Shown here: piece by piece, positions 22,706-32,397 of the stretch
Layout of the letters: the number at the start of each line of letters is the position of its first letter
How positions within the stretch are numbered: the stretch's first letter is position 1
DNA from: a virus
Strand: one strand, 5' to 3'
Virus record (IMG/VR): IMGVR_UViG_3300038441_000844
Coordinates: 1-35,979 of that record
DNA: 35,979 nt
Notes under the pieces: generated by a model
What the model saw: the letters and a program-made list of their open reading frames with translations, nothing else
The model's database searches: none
Told to the model about the DNA's origin: nothing
Position numbers and translations under genes: made by a program

Positions 22706-24322
22706 TTACTCCTCAAGACCACTCGTAGCGGCCTTCAACATAAACAGAATCGGTTCGTTGACAGGGTCATAAAGGAAACGACCGCTGCCACTGATGTAGT
22801 ACTCGCGCTTGCCGAACAGATCCCGAACTTCGGACTTACTGTCTTCGGCGTTCACGCTGTTGCTGTTCAACTGGTCACCGTCGTGGTCGGAGTCATAGCC
22901 CGCTTCACGAGAAGGGTCAACCGACATGGCATCGAAGTAGTCAGGGGTTTCCGTCCGGTGCGGGTAACGGGAACAGGTTTCCATTACTTCCCAATCAGGG
23001 GTGCGAATGGTCCGAGGCTTAGCCCCAGTGATCGTCACCAAGTTCACCTTGGCAGGAACGATAGAACCGATACCAATGATCGGGTAACGTGTCTGCTGGG
23101 TGATCTGATCCATGACTGTGGCTTGACACGACAGGTAGAACAGCTCCATGTACGTGATTGGACGAACCAGTTTACGGTCCTTATCCTTGGGGAGATCGTT
23201 GATGTCATGCAGCACACAAACGTCCTCACCATCGTCATAGACTAGGGCGAGGTAGTGTTTTTCAACGATGATCTCCTTGTTCCGCAGATGCACGTTGGAG
23301 AAGCCGTTGAAGAGTTTGTTCAACCCAGTAAAGGTCGACCACTTCTCAACCACATACGGTGGCACTTCGACGTACTCGTATTCGAGGGTCTTGGTGTTCA
23401 CCAGCTTCACGGTCTGCGAACCAGGAGTAAAGATGTTCTGCAAGTACTTGCTCAGAAGAGCGTGCACACAGACGTACTGGTTGTTCAGCAGCGCTTGATA
23501 CAGACCGATGTCCGTGGAGTTAGGGTTAACCCCGTTGGTCTTGAACAAGTCTGCCCGAGAGACCTTACGCGCAGTAATAACGTTACGGGTACCCGACACC
23601 ACACCACGAGTAGACAAACGCTTCTGGAACAAACCCCCTTTACCTTCAGTCAAACCGAAGAGGTATTGGTCGATGTCGTTGAAGGCACTTTGCAGGGACC
23701 AACGCACGTTGTCGTACAGTGGGTTCTCCGCATCCCGTTGACTACCCAAACTGATGACTCGAGTCTTGAAGATCAGCTTCCTATATAGGTCGGTGATCTC
23801 GGGCTCAGTCGGAGCACCGCTCGGTTGGAACTGAATGTCCCGCAGACCCGCCGGAATCACCAACACTTTATTGCTGACGGCGATGTCACGGAACTGAGTG
23901 ACCAACTTCACCCGCTGCTTACGTTTGTAGGAATCCGTCGTAGCAGGAACGATTTCGTGGAAGTGACGCATAAAGAAAGCAAAACCCGTCTCCCCGTCGA
24001 GGAGGTTGGATTTTATGAAATCTTTAGCCACAGGATCCCATACCGCGTATTCCGTTCCTTTCAGAATACTGAGGTACAAGGATTTTATTTGCGTCAGTGC
24101 TTTGAAGTAAGTTGGGTTGAAGAGCCCGAGCTTTGTGTCAATGTACGCTTCAGTTCTATCGCGCTCTTTGCTACCCAGCTTGCCGAAAATCTCTAGGGAA
24201 TAAAGACCCTCGTCATTCAAGTTCTGGGTCATCCCTTCAAAGGCGTCCGTGGACGTTACTTCTTTGAAGACGCCCGGCAGAATAGTCTTTGGATCTAACA
24301 ACTTAAGGTTTGTGGGCTTCAT
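22706..24322 (-). CDS. Phage RNA polymerase beta' N-terminal half (phiKZ gp180-like)
   Basis: The 538-residue protein carries the universal catalytic signature of beta' near its end. YDSDHDGDQLNSNSV at residues 476-490 corresponds to NADFDGDQM, with the magnesium-binding Asp479, Asp481 and Asp483. Upstream, FQKRLSTRGVVSGTRNVI at about residues 233-250 fits the family's K-R-V-D-F-S-G-R-S-V-I block. Only about 55 residues follow the signature, so the bridge helix and trigger loop half must be made by another gene not in this window, as in the split polymerases of phiKZ relatives. AAAGGG precedes the ATG. Only 29 bases separate it from the divergent giant gene, so its promoter must lie inside that gene's 5' end. 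Confidence 0.88.
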   Translation of the reverse strand: MKPTNLKLLDPKTILPGVFKEVTSTDAFEGMTQNLNDEGLYSLEIFGKLGSKERDRTEAYIDTKLGLFNPTYFKALTQIKSLYLSILKGTEYAVWDPVAKDFIKSNLLDGETGFAFFMRHFHEIVPATTDSYKRKQRVKLVTQFRDIAVSNKVLVIPAGLRDIQFQPSGAPTEPEITDLYRKLIFKTRVISLGSQRDAENPLYDNVRWSLQSAFNDIDQYLFGLTEGKGGLFQKRLSTRGVVSGTRNVITARKVSRADLFKTNGVNPNSTDIGLYQALLNNQYVCVHALLSKYLQNIFTPGSQTVKLVNTKTLEYEYVEVPPYVVEKWSTFTGLNKLFNGFSNVHLRNKEIIVEKHYLALVYDDGEDVCVLHDINDLPKDKDRKLVRPITYMELFYLSCQATVMDQITQQTRYPIIGIGSIVPAKVNLVTITGAKPRTIRTPDWEVMETCSRYPHRTETPDYFDAMSVDPSREAGYDSDHDGDQLNSNSVNAEDSKSEVRDLFGKREYYISGSGRFLYDPVNEPILFMLKAATSGLEE

Positions 24323-24351
24323 TCAAATTTCCCTTTATTAGGAGTTAGCAC
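24323..24351. other. 29-base divergent gap between RNAP and giant tail protein genes
   Basis: The only divergent gene pair in the window. The gap holds the plus-strand AGGAG of the giant gene and the minus-strand AAAGGG of beta', and little else. There is no room for two separate promoters, so at least one must overlap coding sequence. Confidence 0.7.
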
Positions 24352-27300
24352 ATGGCTGACGATTTTGATATGGATTGGGGCGACGACCCCTTTTCGGGGG
24401 ACATGAGTTTTGACAGTGATTTTGACACCCCGTCCAACCATGGCTTCCTGCGTTCGTTCACCACGGGGTTTCTGAGCGGTTTGGTGGAGAAGACCGTCGG
24501 TGATACTGACGCTCGAATCGACACCTTAAAGATGGTGTTGCCGCGCAGTTACCTGGGAGCGTTCAGCACATTAAGTGATCTGAACCGCCGTCGTGCAGAA
24601 TTGATGCAAGAGATCAAAGGCGACTCCTACGAGTCTGTCAAAGATCTGCAATACCTCGCTGGGCGCGCTGCGGATAAGCTCCGCAAGATTGCCCCTAATA
24701 AGATCGCTGACGGTTTTCAGAACTTTAGCCAAAATGATTTCAGTGATTGGGAGAAGGCAAGCAGTGGTGGTCGTGATTCCGGACCAAGTCTTTCCGACAC
24801 CACCGAAGACGAAATAAAATCAGCCATTGACAACGCCGACGCCAACTCCGTGCTTGAACGGGAGACGATGATCGGTTCGGCTGGCGCTATCACGGACATG
24901 ATGGCAAACGTCGGTGGTCGTACTCTGGCTAACTTGCAGGCCATGGGTCAAGGGACGGTACGTACTAACCAGCTGTTGGAGCAGATTGTTGACTTCCAAC
25001 GTCGGGTTCAGGCGCGCAACGATGCCTTGAAACTTAACATCATGACCCGCTCGTATTTGACGGACGCTAAGTTCTACAAGTTCGTTGAAGCGAGTAACCA
25101 CCGTATTGTTGAAGAGCTGAAGAAGATCAGCGACAGTTCTGCCAAGTCTGACTACGAAAAGACCACACACTCCCAAGCGGTGCGTAAGACTATCCGGGAA
25201 TCCGTGTTCAGTTCGGTCAAGAGCAAGATCGGCGGTATTTCTGGTTTCATCGATGATCGTTTTGGCAAGAACGCTCGTGGCGAGTTCACTGGCGGCTCAA
25301 ACGAGCTGATCAGTTCGATTCGCATGGCTGCCGAGATGACCGAGGGGATGGACCTTAACCTCGGGCAGATGTTGGGTAACGCTGCTGCGGGTATCTTCAT
25401 CAACAACCTCCCCCGGATGCTTAAATCGGGCAAGGCGAAGAAGTACCTTGACGACTTCAAGAAGAAGTTCCCTGCACAGGCTAAGTGGGCGGAAGATGCT
25501 TACATCCGCATCACTGACTTGGGTAACGTGGCGTCGTACGGTCTGACCAACGCCGAAGGCCTGACCAACACCATGGCGAAGTATTACCAAGGTGGCCAGA
25601 CGTGGAGCGAAGCCGAGGATTACGAACAGTATCTCGACCTGCTTCCTGAGGGTGAGCAGAAGCTCAGCAAAGTTGAGTGGACTCTCATCAGCAACGCTCG
25701 CAAGATTGGTAACAAAGCGTTTGCAGGTGTGTTCGACAACATGAGCCGTTCCAACGGTACTCAGTACACCTTAGCGCGGCGTACGTTGGACAATGGTCAC
25801 GAGCAAGCTTTGTGGAACAACCGCTCCGACCGTACCCTCAACGAAGTGTTGCCACAATGGCTGAGTCAGATCCACTTGTCTCTTGAGAAGTTCCGGACAG
25901 GCGATGATGACATGCGGGCTATGACCTACGACTATGTCAAGGGTAAGTTCAACAGCCATGATCAGAAGATCTCCACCGTTCTCAACCAAGTGTTGGACAA
26001 ACGTCAGTTCAGTAACCAAGCGACAATGGCGAACAATTTGGCGGAACAGATCGATGCTGATGGTGCCCTGACTCCGGAGGCTAAACGAGAGTTGGCGTTC
26101 CTTCTGGCGAAAGACACTGATGCGGACATGGGTTTCAGTCCTTACAACTACCTGCACGCCGATAAGGAGCACGGCGTGCCTCCTGCATTGGCGGCTGAGA
26201 TCAAGCGCATGATTCAGGTGCAGTTTGGTATCAGCGACGATCACATCAAGGCCTTTAATGAAGGTACTGATGTAGACCGCTCGAAGGCTTTGATTTACAT
26301 GCCGACTGAAAAAGGTCGTCAGCGAGTGGCAGAACTGGCGCCTTCGGCCAAATCGCTGGGTGCTTTCGCCCCTGACATCACCAACCGACTGGATGTCCTT
26401 AAGTCGAGCGGGTATTACGATGCAATGAAAGAAGCGGGTATCGTCACTACAACGGACGGTCAAGACAACGTCGACATGGAGAAGATCTGGGGTACGCTGA
26501 AAAGCTTCATCCAAGACACCAAGCGTGAGACCGCCCCACGCGTTCCTGACGCCGTTCCGTTGCCAAGCCGCGCCTTCGGTGGGGGTTATCCTCCGCAACC
26601 TGCTCCGCCTACCCCAGGACCTCTCCCACTGCCTGGTCCTACTCCCGTTATTCCGGAGTCGATCAAGCTGGATGGTTTGGAAGACCTGACCAAGTCCATG
26701 AGCGGTATGGAGGGCTTGAAGGAGACCATGGAACAGCTGGGCAAGTCCTTCTCGGGATACCGTCCTCCTGATGCACCTCCGACGGTGGACATCGTTCCTA
26801 TCACCACAGGGCTCGAAGGGATCAGTGCTAAGCTTGAGCAGATGCTTGCTCTGGGGACTACTCGTAACCAGATCCTGACCGACATCCTCCTGCGTCAACC
26901 GGCTGAAGCCAAGCCGTTGTCCGAGAGTGATGAGAAGGAAGTGTCTCGTGAGAAGAAAAGTCTCCTTGATAAGCTGAAGGGAACTTCGTTCAAGGATCTC
27001 TTTAACAGTGGCGTTGAAAAGCTGATGGACAACCAACCGCTGATCCTGGGTGGGTTGTTGGGTGGTCTGGCTGGCTTGGCGGTCTACGATAAGAAGAGCG
27101 CTGCGTTGCTGGCGGGTGGCGCGATTATCGCTGGCGGCTACATGAAGCTGAAAAGCCTCAAGTCCAAAGAAGCTGACGATACACAGGACCTTTACGAGGA
27201 AGGGGCAGAGAACCCTATTCTGGAGGCGTCCAAGCTTCAGAACGGCGATTACTACGATGCCACTAAGGGCTTCTTGATCAAGTCCTGGAAAGACATCACT

Positions 27301-30300
27301 GGCAGTGTTGTGGACAACGTCACCAAGGTTGTGATTGGTGCTCGTCGTTTGGCCGGTAAACTCTTCACTTCGGAGAATAAGGAAGTCTTCCTGAGTGGTC
27401 TGGACAAGGTGCGGGAATACCTGCTCAAGGCGTACCACTTCATCGATCCGTTCAAACGGGTTAAACGTTGGGGTAATGCGCTGCGTACTCGCTTCTACCA
27501 GATGGACGTGTATAAGGAAGGGGAAGATTCACCGACACTCGTTGGGAAACGTTTTGAGTCGGGCGCTTATTGCAAGCGTAACGAATCGGGTGAGTTGGAG
27601 GTCATCAACGGCTGGAACGAGATTGATGGTCCGGTCTACACGCCTGAGGGTGAGGTCATCATTACTCAGGACGAGTACGACCGTGGGTTGCGTACCTCGA
27701 TGGGGGTCAGTGTTAACAAGCTGCAAGAAGGCTCCAAGAAATTGGGTCGACTGGGCTTGGACTTCCTCGGTAAGGTGAAAGACAAAGCCTTGCCAATGAT
27801 GGGAATGGCCGCGGATAAAGCGAAAGGTGCGATGACTGTTAGTTACGCGCCGATTGTGAACTCCGTAGATCGCATCTACAACCTGTTGCTCAAACACTGG
27901 GGCTACCAGCAGGAAGTAGACATTGAACTGCCTGAGCCGACCGTACAGCCTGTGGCAGGTCCTACCAAGGATCAACCAGGTACACCAAAGGGAACCCTCA
28001 TCCCTACCATCGTGGAGAAACCCGAAGCGGATGTTGTTGATCCGAACAGGCCTTTCCCGAAGAACCCTTCCATCAAGCCTAAGACCCCAATGGAGAATGC
28101 GGTCGAGAAGGTTAAAGAGGATCTCGAAAGCAATACCCCTCAGGGTCGTCTGAACTCCCTTGCTGACAAGAAGGAGAAGAGTGAAGAGAAACGGAAAGCG
28201 GACTCTGAAGAAGCTCTGATCTACATGGCCAAGAACTTTGGCTTCGGTGCTAAGCCGGGTGAAGAGGAGAAGAAAAAGAGTCAAGGTCTGTTCGGTCTGC
28301 TGGCCAGTGGCTTTGGCGCTATCGCCAGTGGCATTGCTGGGATCACTACTTTCTTCACCAAGCGACTGTTCAGTGGTTTCCAAACCCTGTTCAGGTTCGG
28401 CTCTCTTGGTTTGAAGGTATTCCCTATCTTGGCGACCGGTATCACTGCGGTTGCTAAAGGGATCTTCACCCTCATTAAAACTCGCAGCGTTACTGAAGCT
28501 GGTGGTTCGGTATGGGATACTCTCACCGGGGGTGGTGAAGAAGATGCTGGTGAAGGCAAGAAGGGCAAGGGTAAGAAAGGCAAGAAAGGCAAGAAGGGTG
28601 AGAAAGCCCCTCGAACCGCGGGCAGTCGTTTGAAGACCGGTGTCAAAGGCGTTGGGTACGGCATGGCGGCTGGGATGGCTACTGACTTCCTGATGGATAG
28701 CGGTATTGTCGACGAAGACTCGGCTACCGGGACAGTGTTGGATGCGGCGAGTACGGCGGCCACTGCTTACGGCGGTTACCAAATGGCCGCTGGTGTTGCG
28801 ACAGCCGCTGGTCTTGACATCAGTGCAGGTGCTGTAGCGACGGGCGTGGCTGCTGGCGGTGCTGCTGCTGCTTCTTGGGTGGGTGGTACAGCTGCGGCTG
28901 GTATGGTGGCGAACCTCGGCATTGCCGCGCTCCCTATGCTGTTGAACCCGTATGTCTTGGGTGCGATTGCTGTGGGTGCTGTTGGTTACGGGATCTACCG
29001 TTTTGTGAACCGTGGCGAAGGGAAACAGTTCGAACTTCGTATGGCTCAGTACGGTGTCTCTGACCCGGATTCCGATCTGGCGAAGAAGATCCTGAAAGCG
29101 GAAGAGATGCTTCTTTCCCATGTCGTCATCGGTAACGGTCGCGCTTCGTTCTCGAAGCAAGCCCCTATCAGTGAAGTGATTCAGATGTTTGTAAGCGATC
29201 CGAAGAACAACAAGGAAGTCGGTGACGTCTTTACTTGGTTCAACGGTCGTTTCAAGCCTGTGTTGCTGACGTACATGGCTTGCCTTGACACCATCAAGAT
29301 GAAGTCCTTGAAGGAATACGACGAGGGCAAAACGCAAGACATCTACAAGGTGGCGAAGCAGACGCACGCGGCACTGAACGGGGTTCAACCTTACCCGTAC
29401 TCCATCACGGCGAAGATCGATGCCGATACCCCTATCCTCGGTGAGAAGGCAACCCTGATCCGGGTTAACAACTTGCTGGGTGAGCTGAAGGATTACATCG
29501 ACCGCAAGACACCATCTGAAGACCTGAACCCTATCACCACGCCTAAGGCTCAAAGTAAGGCGGGGCTTGAGAAGGAGAAGGCTGAGCTGAAACAAACCGT
29601 GGAAGGACCACGCGGTTTCTTTGACAGCAAAGAGAAGATGGCTCGGGTAGCCAAAGCTGAAACCCGCCTGCAACAGGTTGACGAGGAAATCAAACGCCTC
29701 AACGACTCTTACAAAGCTGGTGGAATTGTCGCTCAGATCTACATCAAGGATTTGATGCCGGACGACAAGGCAATGGACCTGATGACCGCCATCCGCGCTG
29801 CCTGCTACGGCAACGAGGAAGATGTTACATGGCGTGTCGAAGCGGTGATGAAGCTGGAGCGTTACTGCGAACCTTTGTTTGCTGATCGTGGGGAGTCGAT
29901 GGAGTTCACTGGCCAGATTGGTCAGATCTTCAGTCTGTTCAAAGATTCCTTCCGGGTTAGCGATGGTGATGCAGACGATTGGTGCCTGTGGTTCCGTGAC
30001 CGGTTCTTGCCGGTTCTGACGACCTACATGAACACCATGAAGACCTATCGCCGTGGACGCCCTGCCGTGGTGTGGAAGACCCTGTCGGCAACGGCTCGGT
30101 ACGAAATCGCCAAGGCATTGGTTGAAACGAAAGGTAAGGGTACGCTGTGGTTTGACTTCTCCATCTGGACTGTACGGGCATCTCCTTTCAAAGGCACTAA
30201 GTCTCCCGCTAAACCTGACAAGGTAGATCGGATGCTGAAGCTGCTGGGTGAAGCCAGTACTGCGGCGAAGTTAAAAGATCCTGAAGCAGAGGCCGGTAAA

Positions 30301-32391
30301 ACCAACGCACAAACTTGGGCGAAGACTGTATCCCCGCACAAGGTCGGTGGCGACTTCCAACCTGAGGCGCCTAACGTCGATGACGTGAGCAAAGCCAAAA
30401 CCCGTGGTGAAGTAGCGGGCGGTGGTCAGTTCGGTACCAATGGGTCTGGGACAGGCAACACGTACTCGGCAGGCGGTGTGTATCAAACGCCTTCCAACAA
30501 GTACGGGTTCGTTCCACTGGGTGGTGACTCCGATACCAGTCACTTGGACATGTCGGGTGTTAAAGCTCAGGAAGGGAATGACAAAGGGGTTAAGGTTCCC
30601 AAGAAGCTGGCTCAACAAATCCTGATTCGGGAAATGCTGAAACAAGGCTTTACGGATCCTCGGGAGATTGCGGAAGTACTGGCGCTGACGGATTACGAGT
30701 CGGGCGGTTATCAGAACACCACTGAGAGCCTGAAGTACTCTGATCCGAAACGTTTGGCGAGCATGTTCAGGGAAGTGAAGAGCGTCGAACAAGCGCGCAT
30801 GCTGATTGACCAAGGTGAGGTGGCCATTGCCAACACTGTTTACGGTGGCGGTAAAGGTGCATCCATTGGTAACCGTGAACCAGGAGACGGTTGGAAGTAT
30901 CGTGGGCGTGGTTTCATTCAGCTCACGGGTAAAGCGAACTACGCCAAGACCGGACAAGAGTTGGGGATTGACCTGGTTAACAAACCGGAACTCGCCTCCA
31001 ATGACCCTAACGTCATGGCCGCTGTCGCTGTTAACTTCTTCAAGAACAGCAAGCTTCTGCGCAGTATCAGTCAGACCGGCAACTTCGGTGAAGCCGCAAA
31101 AGGACTTAACGGCGGTAACGAACTTCCAGGGATGCCTAAACGGTATCAGTTGTACCTGTCTTACCTGGAACAGTTGCAGAAAGGCGAACTCTCCACGGAA
31201 ACCAGTACTGCCGAGGACCCAGCAGCTGCCGAAGGGCAAACGGCTGGTCAGATGTACGGTGGTGGCGGTTCCAGCGGTGGTGGCTCTACAGGGGCTCCTG
31301 CGGCAAGTGGTGGGGGTGGCGAAGCTCCAATGATGGGAAGCGGTAATCTGCCTTCTCTCGCTAACGCACCTGCGGGTGGCGGAGCATCTGGTAACTATCA
31401 GACTCCAGCTCCAGCGGGCGGTGGTGGGTACGGTAGTAACCCTGAGATGGATCCAGCCGCTGTTCCGTTCAGCGGGCCATACCAAGACTCCGACTTGCTG
31501 GTTAACAGCAATGCTTCGGGGACTAGTGGGCTTCGTCTGAAATCGGCTGAGTCGGTTGCTGGTGGTAAGGCTCACCCGGGTCTTACAGCGTTGTGCAAAA
31601 TGATTCAACAGCGAGTACCGGGCTTCAAGGTGTTCACTGCTCTGAACGACGCGTACCACGTTAACAAAGGTTCTAAAGGGGCTCACCCTAAAGGACTGGC
31701 GGCTGACTTCACGTTGACCAATGGCATTGCAGGCAGTGATCGTGCTGCGACGATGGTAACGGAGATTCTGCGTCAAGCAGGTCTGCAACCCGGTGCCGAG
31801 TTCTTGGTCATCAACGAGTACAAGCGGAAAACTGCCATCGGTACAGGCGGTCATGTTCACGCGGGCTTTAAGTCGCCAGCGGCAGCACAGAAGTTCTTGG
31901 ATGCAGCAGGTGGTACCCAGACCAACGGTCAGGACACTACCGGTACTGGCGGTGGAGCGGAAGTAGCGCCTGAAGAGGCACCAAACCGTGCACAGCCAAC
32001 CCTGCCACCAGGTAACCCAATGTCTGCACCGGATGAAGAAGGCGGTGCCGCAGCTCCAAGCGCACAACCAGCTTCTGCTGCACCGGGTGCTGGCTTCACA
32101 GGCTTGCCTCTTCCTAATCAGCCACCTCCTCAGCAACCGCTTCCAGAGGGTTACAAAGGACCGGCGCCAGCTCCTCAGGCGCCAGCACCTGTTGCTCAAG
32201 CACCGAAGGCAGCTCCGGCTCCTGCGACGCCTGATAACAGTGCTCAAGTGGCTGAGCTGATGAAGAGCTTGATTGCCGCAACACAATCTTCTGGGGGTGA
32301 CAACGCGCAGTTGTTGAAAGCCGTCCTAGATCAACTGGTTCAACTGAACAAGAAAGGGGAGAAAACTCCTCAAGGCGTGAAGGTGAACTAA
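24352..32391 (+). CDS. Giant virion protein with GH19-type lysozyme and M15-like peptidase domains (phiKZ gp181 position)
   Basis: This 2679-residue tail protein is likely to open the cell wall during DNA entry and may also act as tape measure. Order: very acidic N-terminus (1-26); helical region to about 720; Pro-rich linker (730-765); Gly/Ala hydrophobic segments at about 896-934, 1313-1376 and 1464-1553; Lys/Gly run at about 1400-1418; two copies of a diverged domain (about 1577-1720 and 1804-1973). A GH19-like domain follows at about 2075-2265, with YESGG (Glu2116), TESLKYS (Glu2125) and YRGRGFIQLTG (2183-2193). After a Gly-rich linker comes an M15-like peptidase domain at about 2405-2520, with AHPKGLAADF (His2445, Asp2452) and GGHVHAGF (His2501, His2503). 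The tail is Pro/Ala-rich. AGGAG precedes the ATG. Confidence 0.85.
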   Translation: MADDFDMDWGDDPFSGDMSFDSDFDTPSNHGFLRSFTTGFLSGLVEKTVGDTDARIDTLKMVLPRSYLGAFSTLSDLNRRRAELMQEIKGDSYESVKDLQYLAGRAADKLRKIAPNKIADGFQNFSQNDFSDWEKASSGGRDSGPSLSDTTEDEIKSAIDNADANSVLERETMIGSAGAITDMMANVGGRTLANLQAMGQGTVRTNQLLEQIVDFQRRVQARNDALKLNIMTRSYLTDAKFYKFVEASNHRIVEELKKISDSSAKSDYEKTTHSQAVRKTIRESVFSSVKSKIGGISGFIDDRFGKNARGEFTGGSNELISSIRMAAEMTEGMDLNLGQMLGNAAAGIFINNLPRMLKSGKAKKYLDDFKKKFPAQAKWAEDAYIRITDLGNVASYGLTNAEGLTNTMAKYYQGGQTWSEAEDYEQYLDLLPEGEQKLSKVEWTLISNARKIGNKAFAGVFDNMSRSNGTQYTLARRTLDNGHEQALWNNRSDRTLNEVLPQWLSQIHLSLEKFRTGDDDMRAMTYDYVKGKFNSHDQKISTVLNQVLDKRQFSNQATMANNLAEQIDADGALTPEAKRELAFLLAKDTDADMGFSPYNYLHADKEHGVPPALAAEIKRMIQVQFGISDDHIKAFNEGTDVDRSKALIYMPTEKGRQRVAELAPSAKSLGAFAPDITNRLDVLKSSGYYDAMKEAGIVTTTDGQDNVDMEKIWGTLKSFIQDTKRETAPRVPDAVPLPSRAFGGGYPPQPAPPTPGPLPLPGPTPVIPESIKLDGLEDLTKSMSGMEGLKETMEQLGKSFSGYRPPDAPPTVDIVPITTGLEGISAKLEQMLALGTTRNQILTDILLRQPAEAKPLSESDEKEVSREKKSLLDKLKGTSFKDLFNSGVEKLMDNQPLILGGLLGGLAGLAVYDKKSAALLAGGAIIAGGYMKLKSLKSKEADDTQDLYEEGAENPILEASKLQNGDYYDATKGFLIKSWKDITGSVVDNVTKVVIGARRLAGKLFTSENKEVFLSGLDKVREYLLKAYHFIDPFKRVKRWGNALRTRFYQMDVYKEGEDSPTLVGKRFESGAYCKRNESGELEVINGWNEIDGPVYTPEGEVIITQDEYDRGLRTSMGVSVNKLQEGSKKLGRLGLDFLGKVKDKALPMMGMAADKAKGAMTVSYAPIVNSVDRIYNLLLKHWGYQQEVDIELPEPTVQPVAGPTKDQPGTPKGTLIPTIVEKPEADVVDPNRPFPKNPSIKPKTPMENAVEKVKEDLESNTPQGRLNSLADKKEKSEEKRKADSEEALIYMAKNFGFGAKPGEEEKKKSQGLFGLLASGFGAIASGIAGITTFFTKRLFSGFQTLFRFGSLGLKVFPILATGITAVAKGIFTLIKTRSVTEAGGSVWDTLTGGGEEDAGEGKKGKGKKGKKGKKGEKAPRTAGSRLKTGVKGVGYGMAAGMATDFLMDSGIVDEDSATGTVLDAASTAATAYGGYQMAAGVATAAGLDISAGAVATGVAAGGAAAASWVGGTAAAGMVANLGIAALPMLLNPYVLGAIAVGAVGYGIYRFVNRGEGKQFELRMAQYGVSDPDSDLAKKILKAEEMLLSHVVIGNGRASFSKQAPISEVIQMFVSDPKNNKEVGDVFTWFNGRFKPVLLTYMACLDTIKMKSLKEYDEGKTQDIYKVAKQTHAALNGVQPYPYSITAKIDADTPILGEKATLIRVNNLLGELKDYIDRKTPSEDLNPITTPKAQSKAGLEKEKAELKQTVEGPRGFFDSKEKMARVAKAETRLQQVDEEIKRLNDSYKAGGIVAQIYIKDLMPDDKAMDLMTAIRAACYGNEEDVTWRVEAVMKLERYCEPLFADRGESMEFTGQIGQIFSLFKDSFRVSDGDADDWCLWFRDRFLPVLTTYMNTMKTYRRGRPAVVWKTLSATARYEIAKALVETKGKGTLWFDFSIWTVRASPFKGTKSPAKPDKVDRMLKLLGEASTAAKLKDPEAEAGKTNAQTWAKTVSPHKVGGDFQPEAPNVDDVSKAKTRGEVAGGGQFGTNGSGTGNTYSAGGVYQTPSNKYGFVPLGGDSDTSHLDMSGVKAQEGNDKGVKVPKKLAQQILIREMLKQGFTDPREIAEVLALTDYESGGYQNTTESLKYSDPKRLASMFREVKSVEQARMLIDQGEVAIANTVYGGGKGASIGNREPGDGWKYRGRGFIQLTGKANYAKTGQELGIDLVNKPELASNDPNVMAAVAVNFFKNSKLLRSISQTGNFGEAAKGLNGGNELPGMPKRYQLYLSYLEQLQKGELSTETSTAEDPAAAEGQTAGQMYGGGGSSGGGSTGAPAASGGGGEAPMMGSGNLPSLANAPAGGGASGNYQTPAPAGGGGYGSNPEMDPAAVPFSGPYQDSDLLVNSNASGTSGLRLKSAESVAGGKAHPGLTALCKMIQQRVPGFKVFTALNDAYHVNKGSKGAHPKGLAADFTLTNGIAGSDRAATMVTEILRQAGLQPGAEFLVINEYKRKTAIGTGGHVHAGFKSPAAAQKFLDAAGGTQTNGQDTTGTGGGAEVAPEEAPNRAQPTLPPGNPMSAPDEEGGAAAPSAQPASAAPGAGFTGLPLPNQPPPQQPLPEGYKGPAPAPQAPAPVAQAPKAAPAPATPDNSAQVAELMKSLIAATQSSGGDNAQLLKAVLDQLVQLNKKGEKTPQGVKVN

Positions 32392-32397
32392 CCGGTA

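Noticed and set aside
27529-29673. Long minus-strand frame inside the giant gene
   Set aside because: No ribosome site; Arg/Ser/His-rich noise. The plus-strand frame here has recognisable segments and continues into conserved domains.
31988-32260. 90-residue frame in the Pro/Ala-rich tail of the giant protein
   Set aside because: His/Leu/Arg/Gln repeats come from reading the Pro/Ala/Gln codons out of frame; there is no ribosome site.
30271-32286. 671-residue minus-strand frame opposite the lysozyme domains
   Set aside because: The plus strand encodes clear GH19 and M15-like motifs; the antisense product is Cys/Arg/Ser-rich without pattern.
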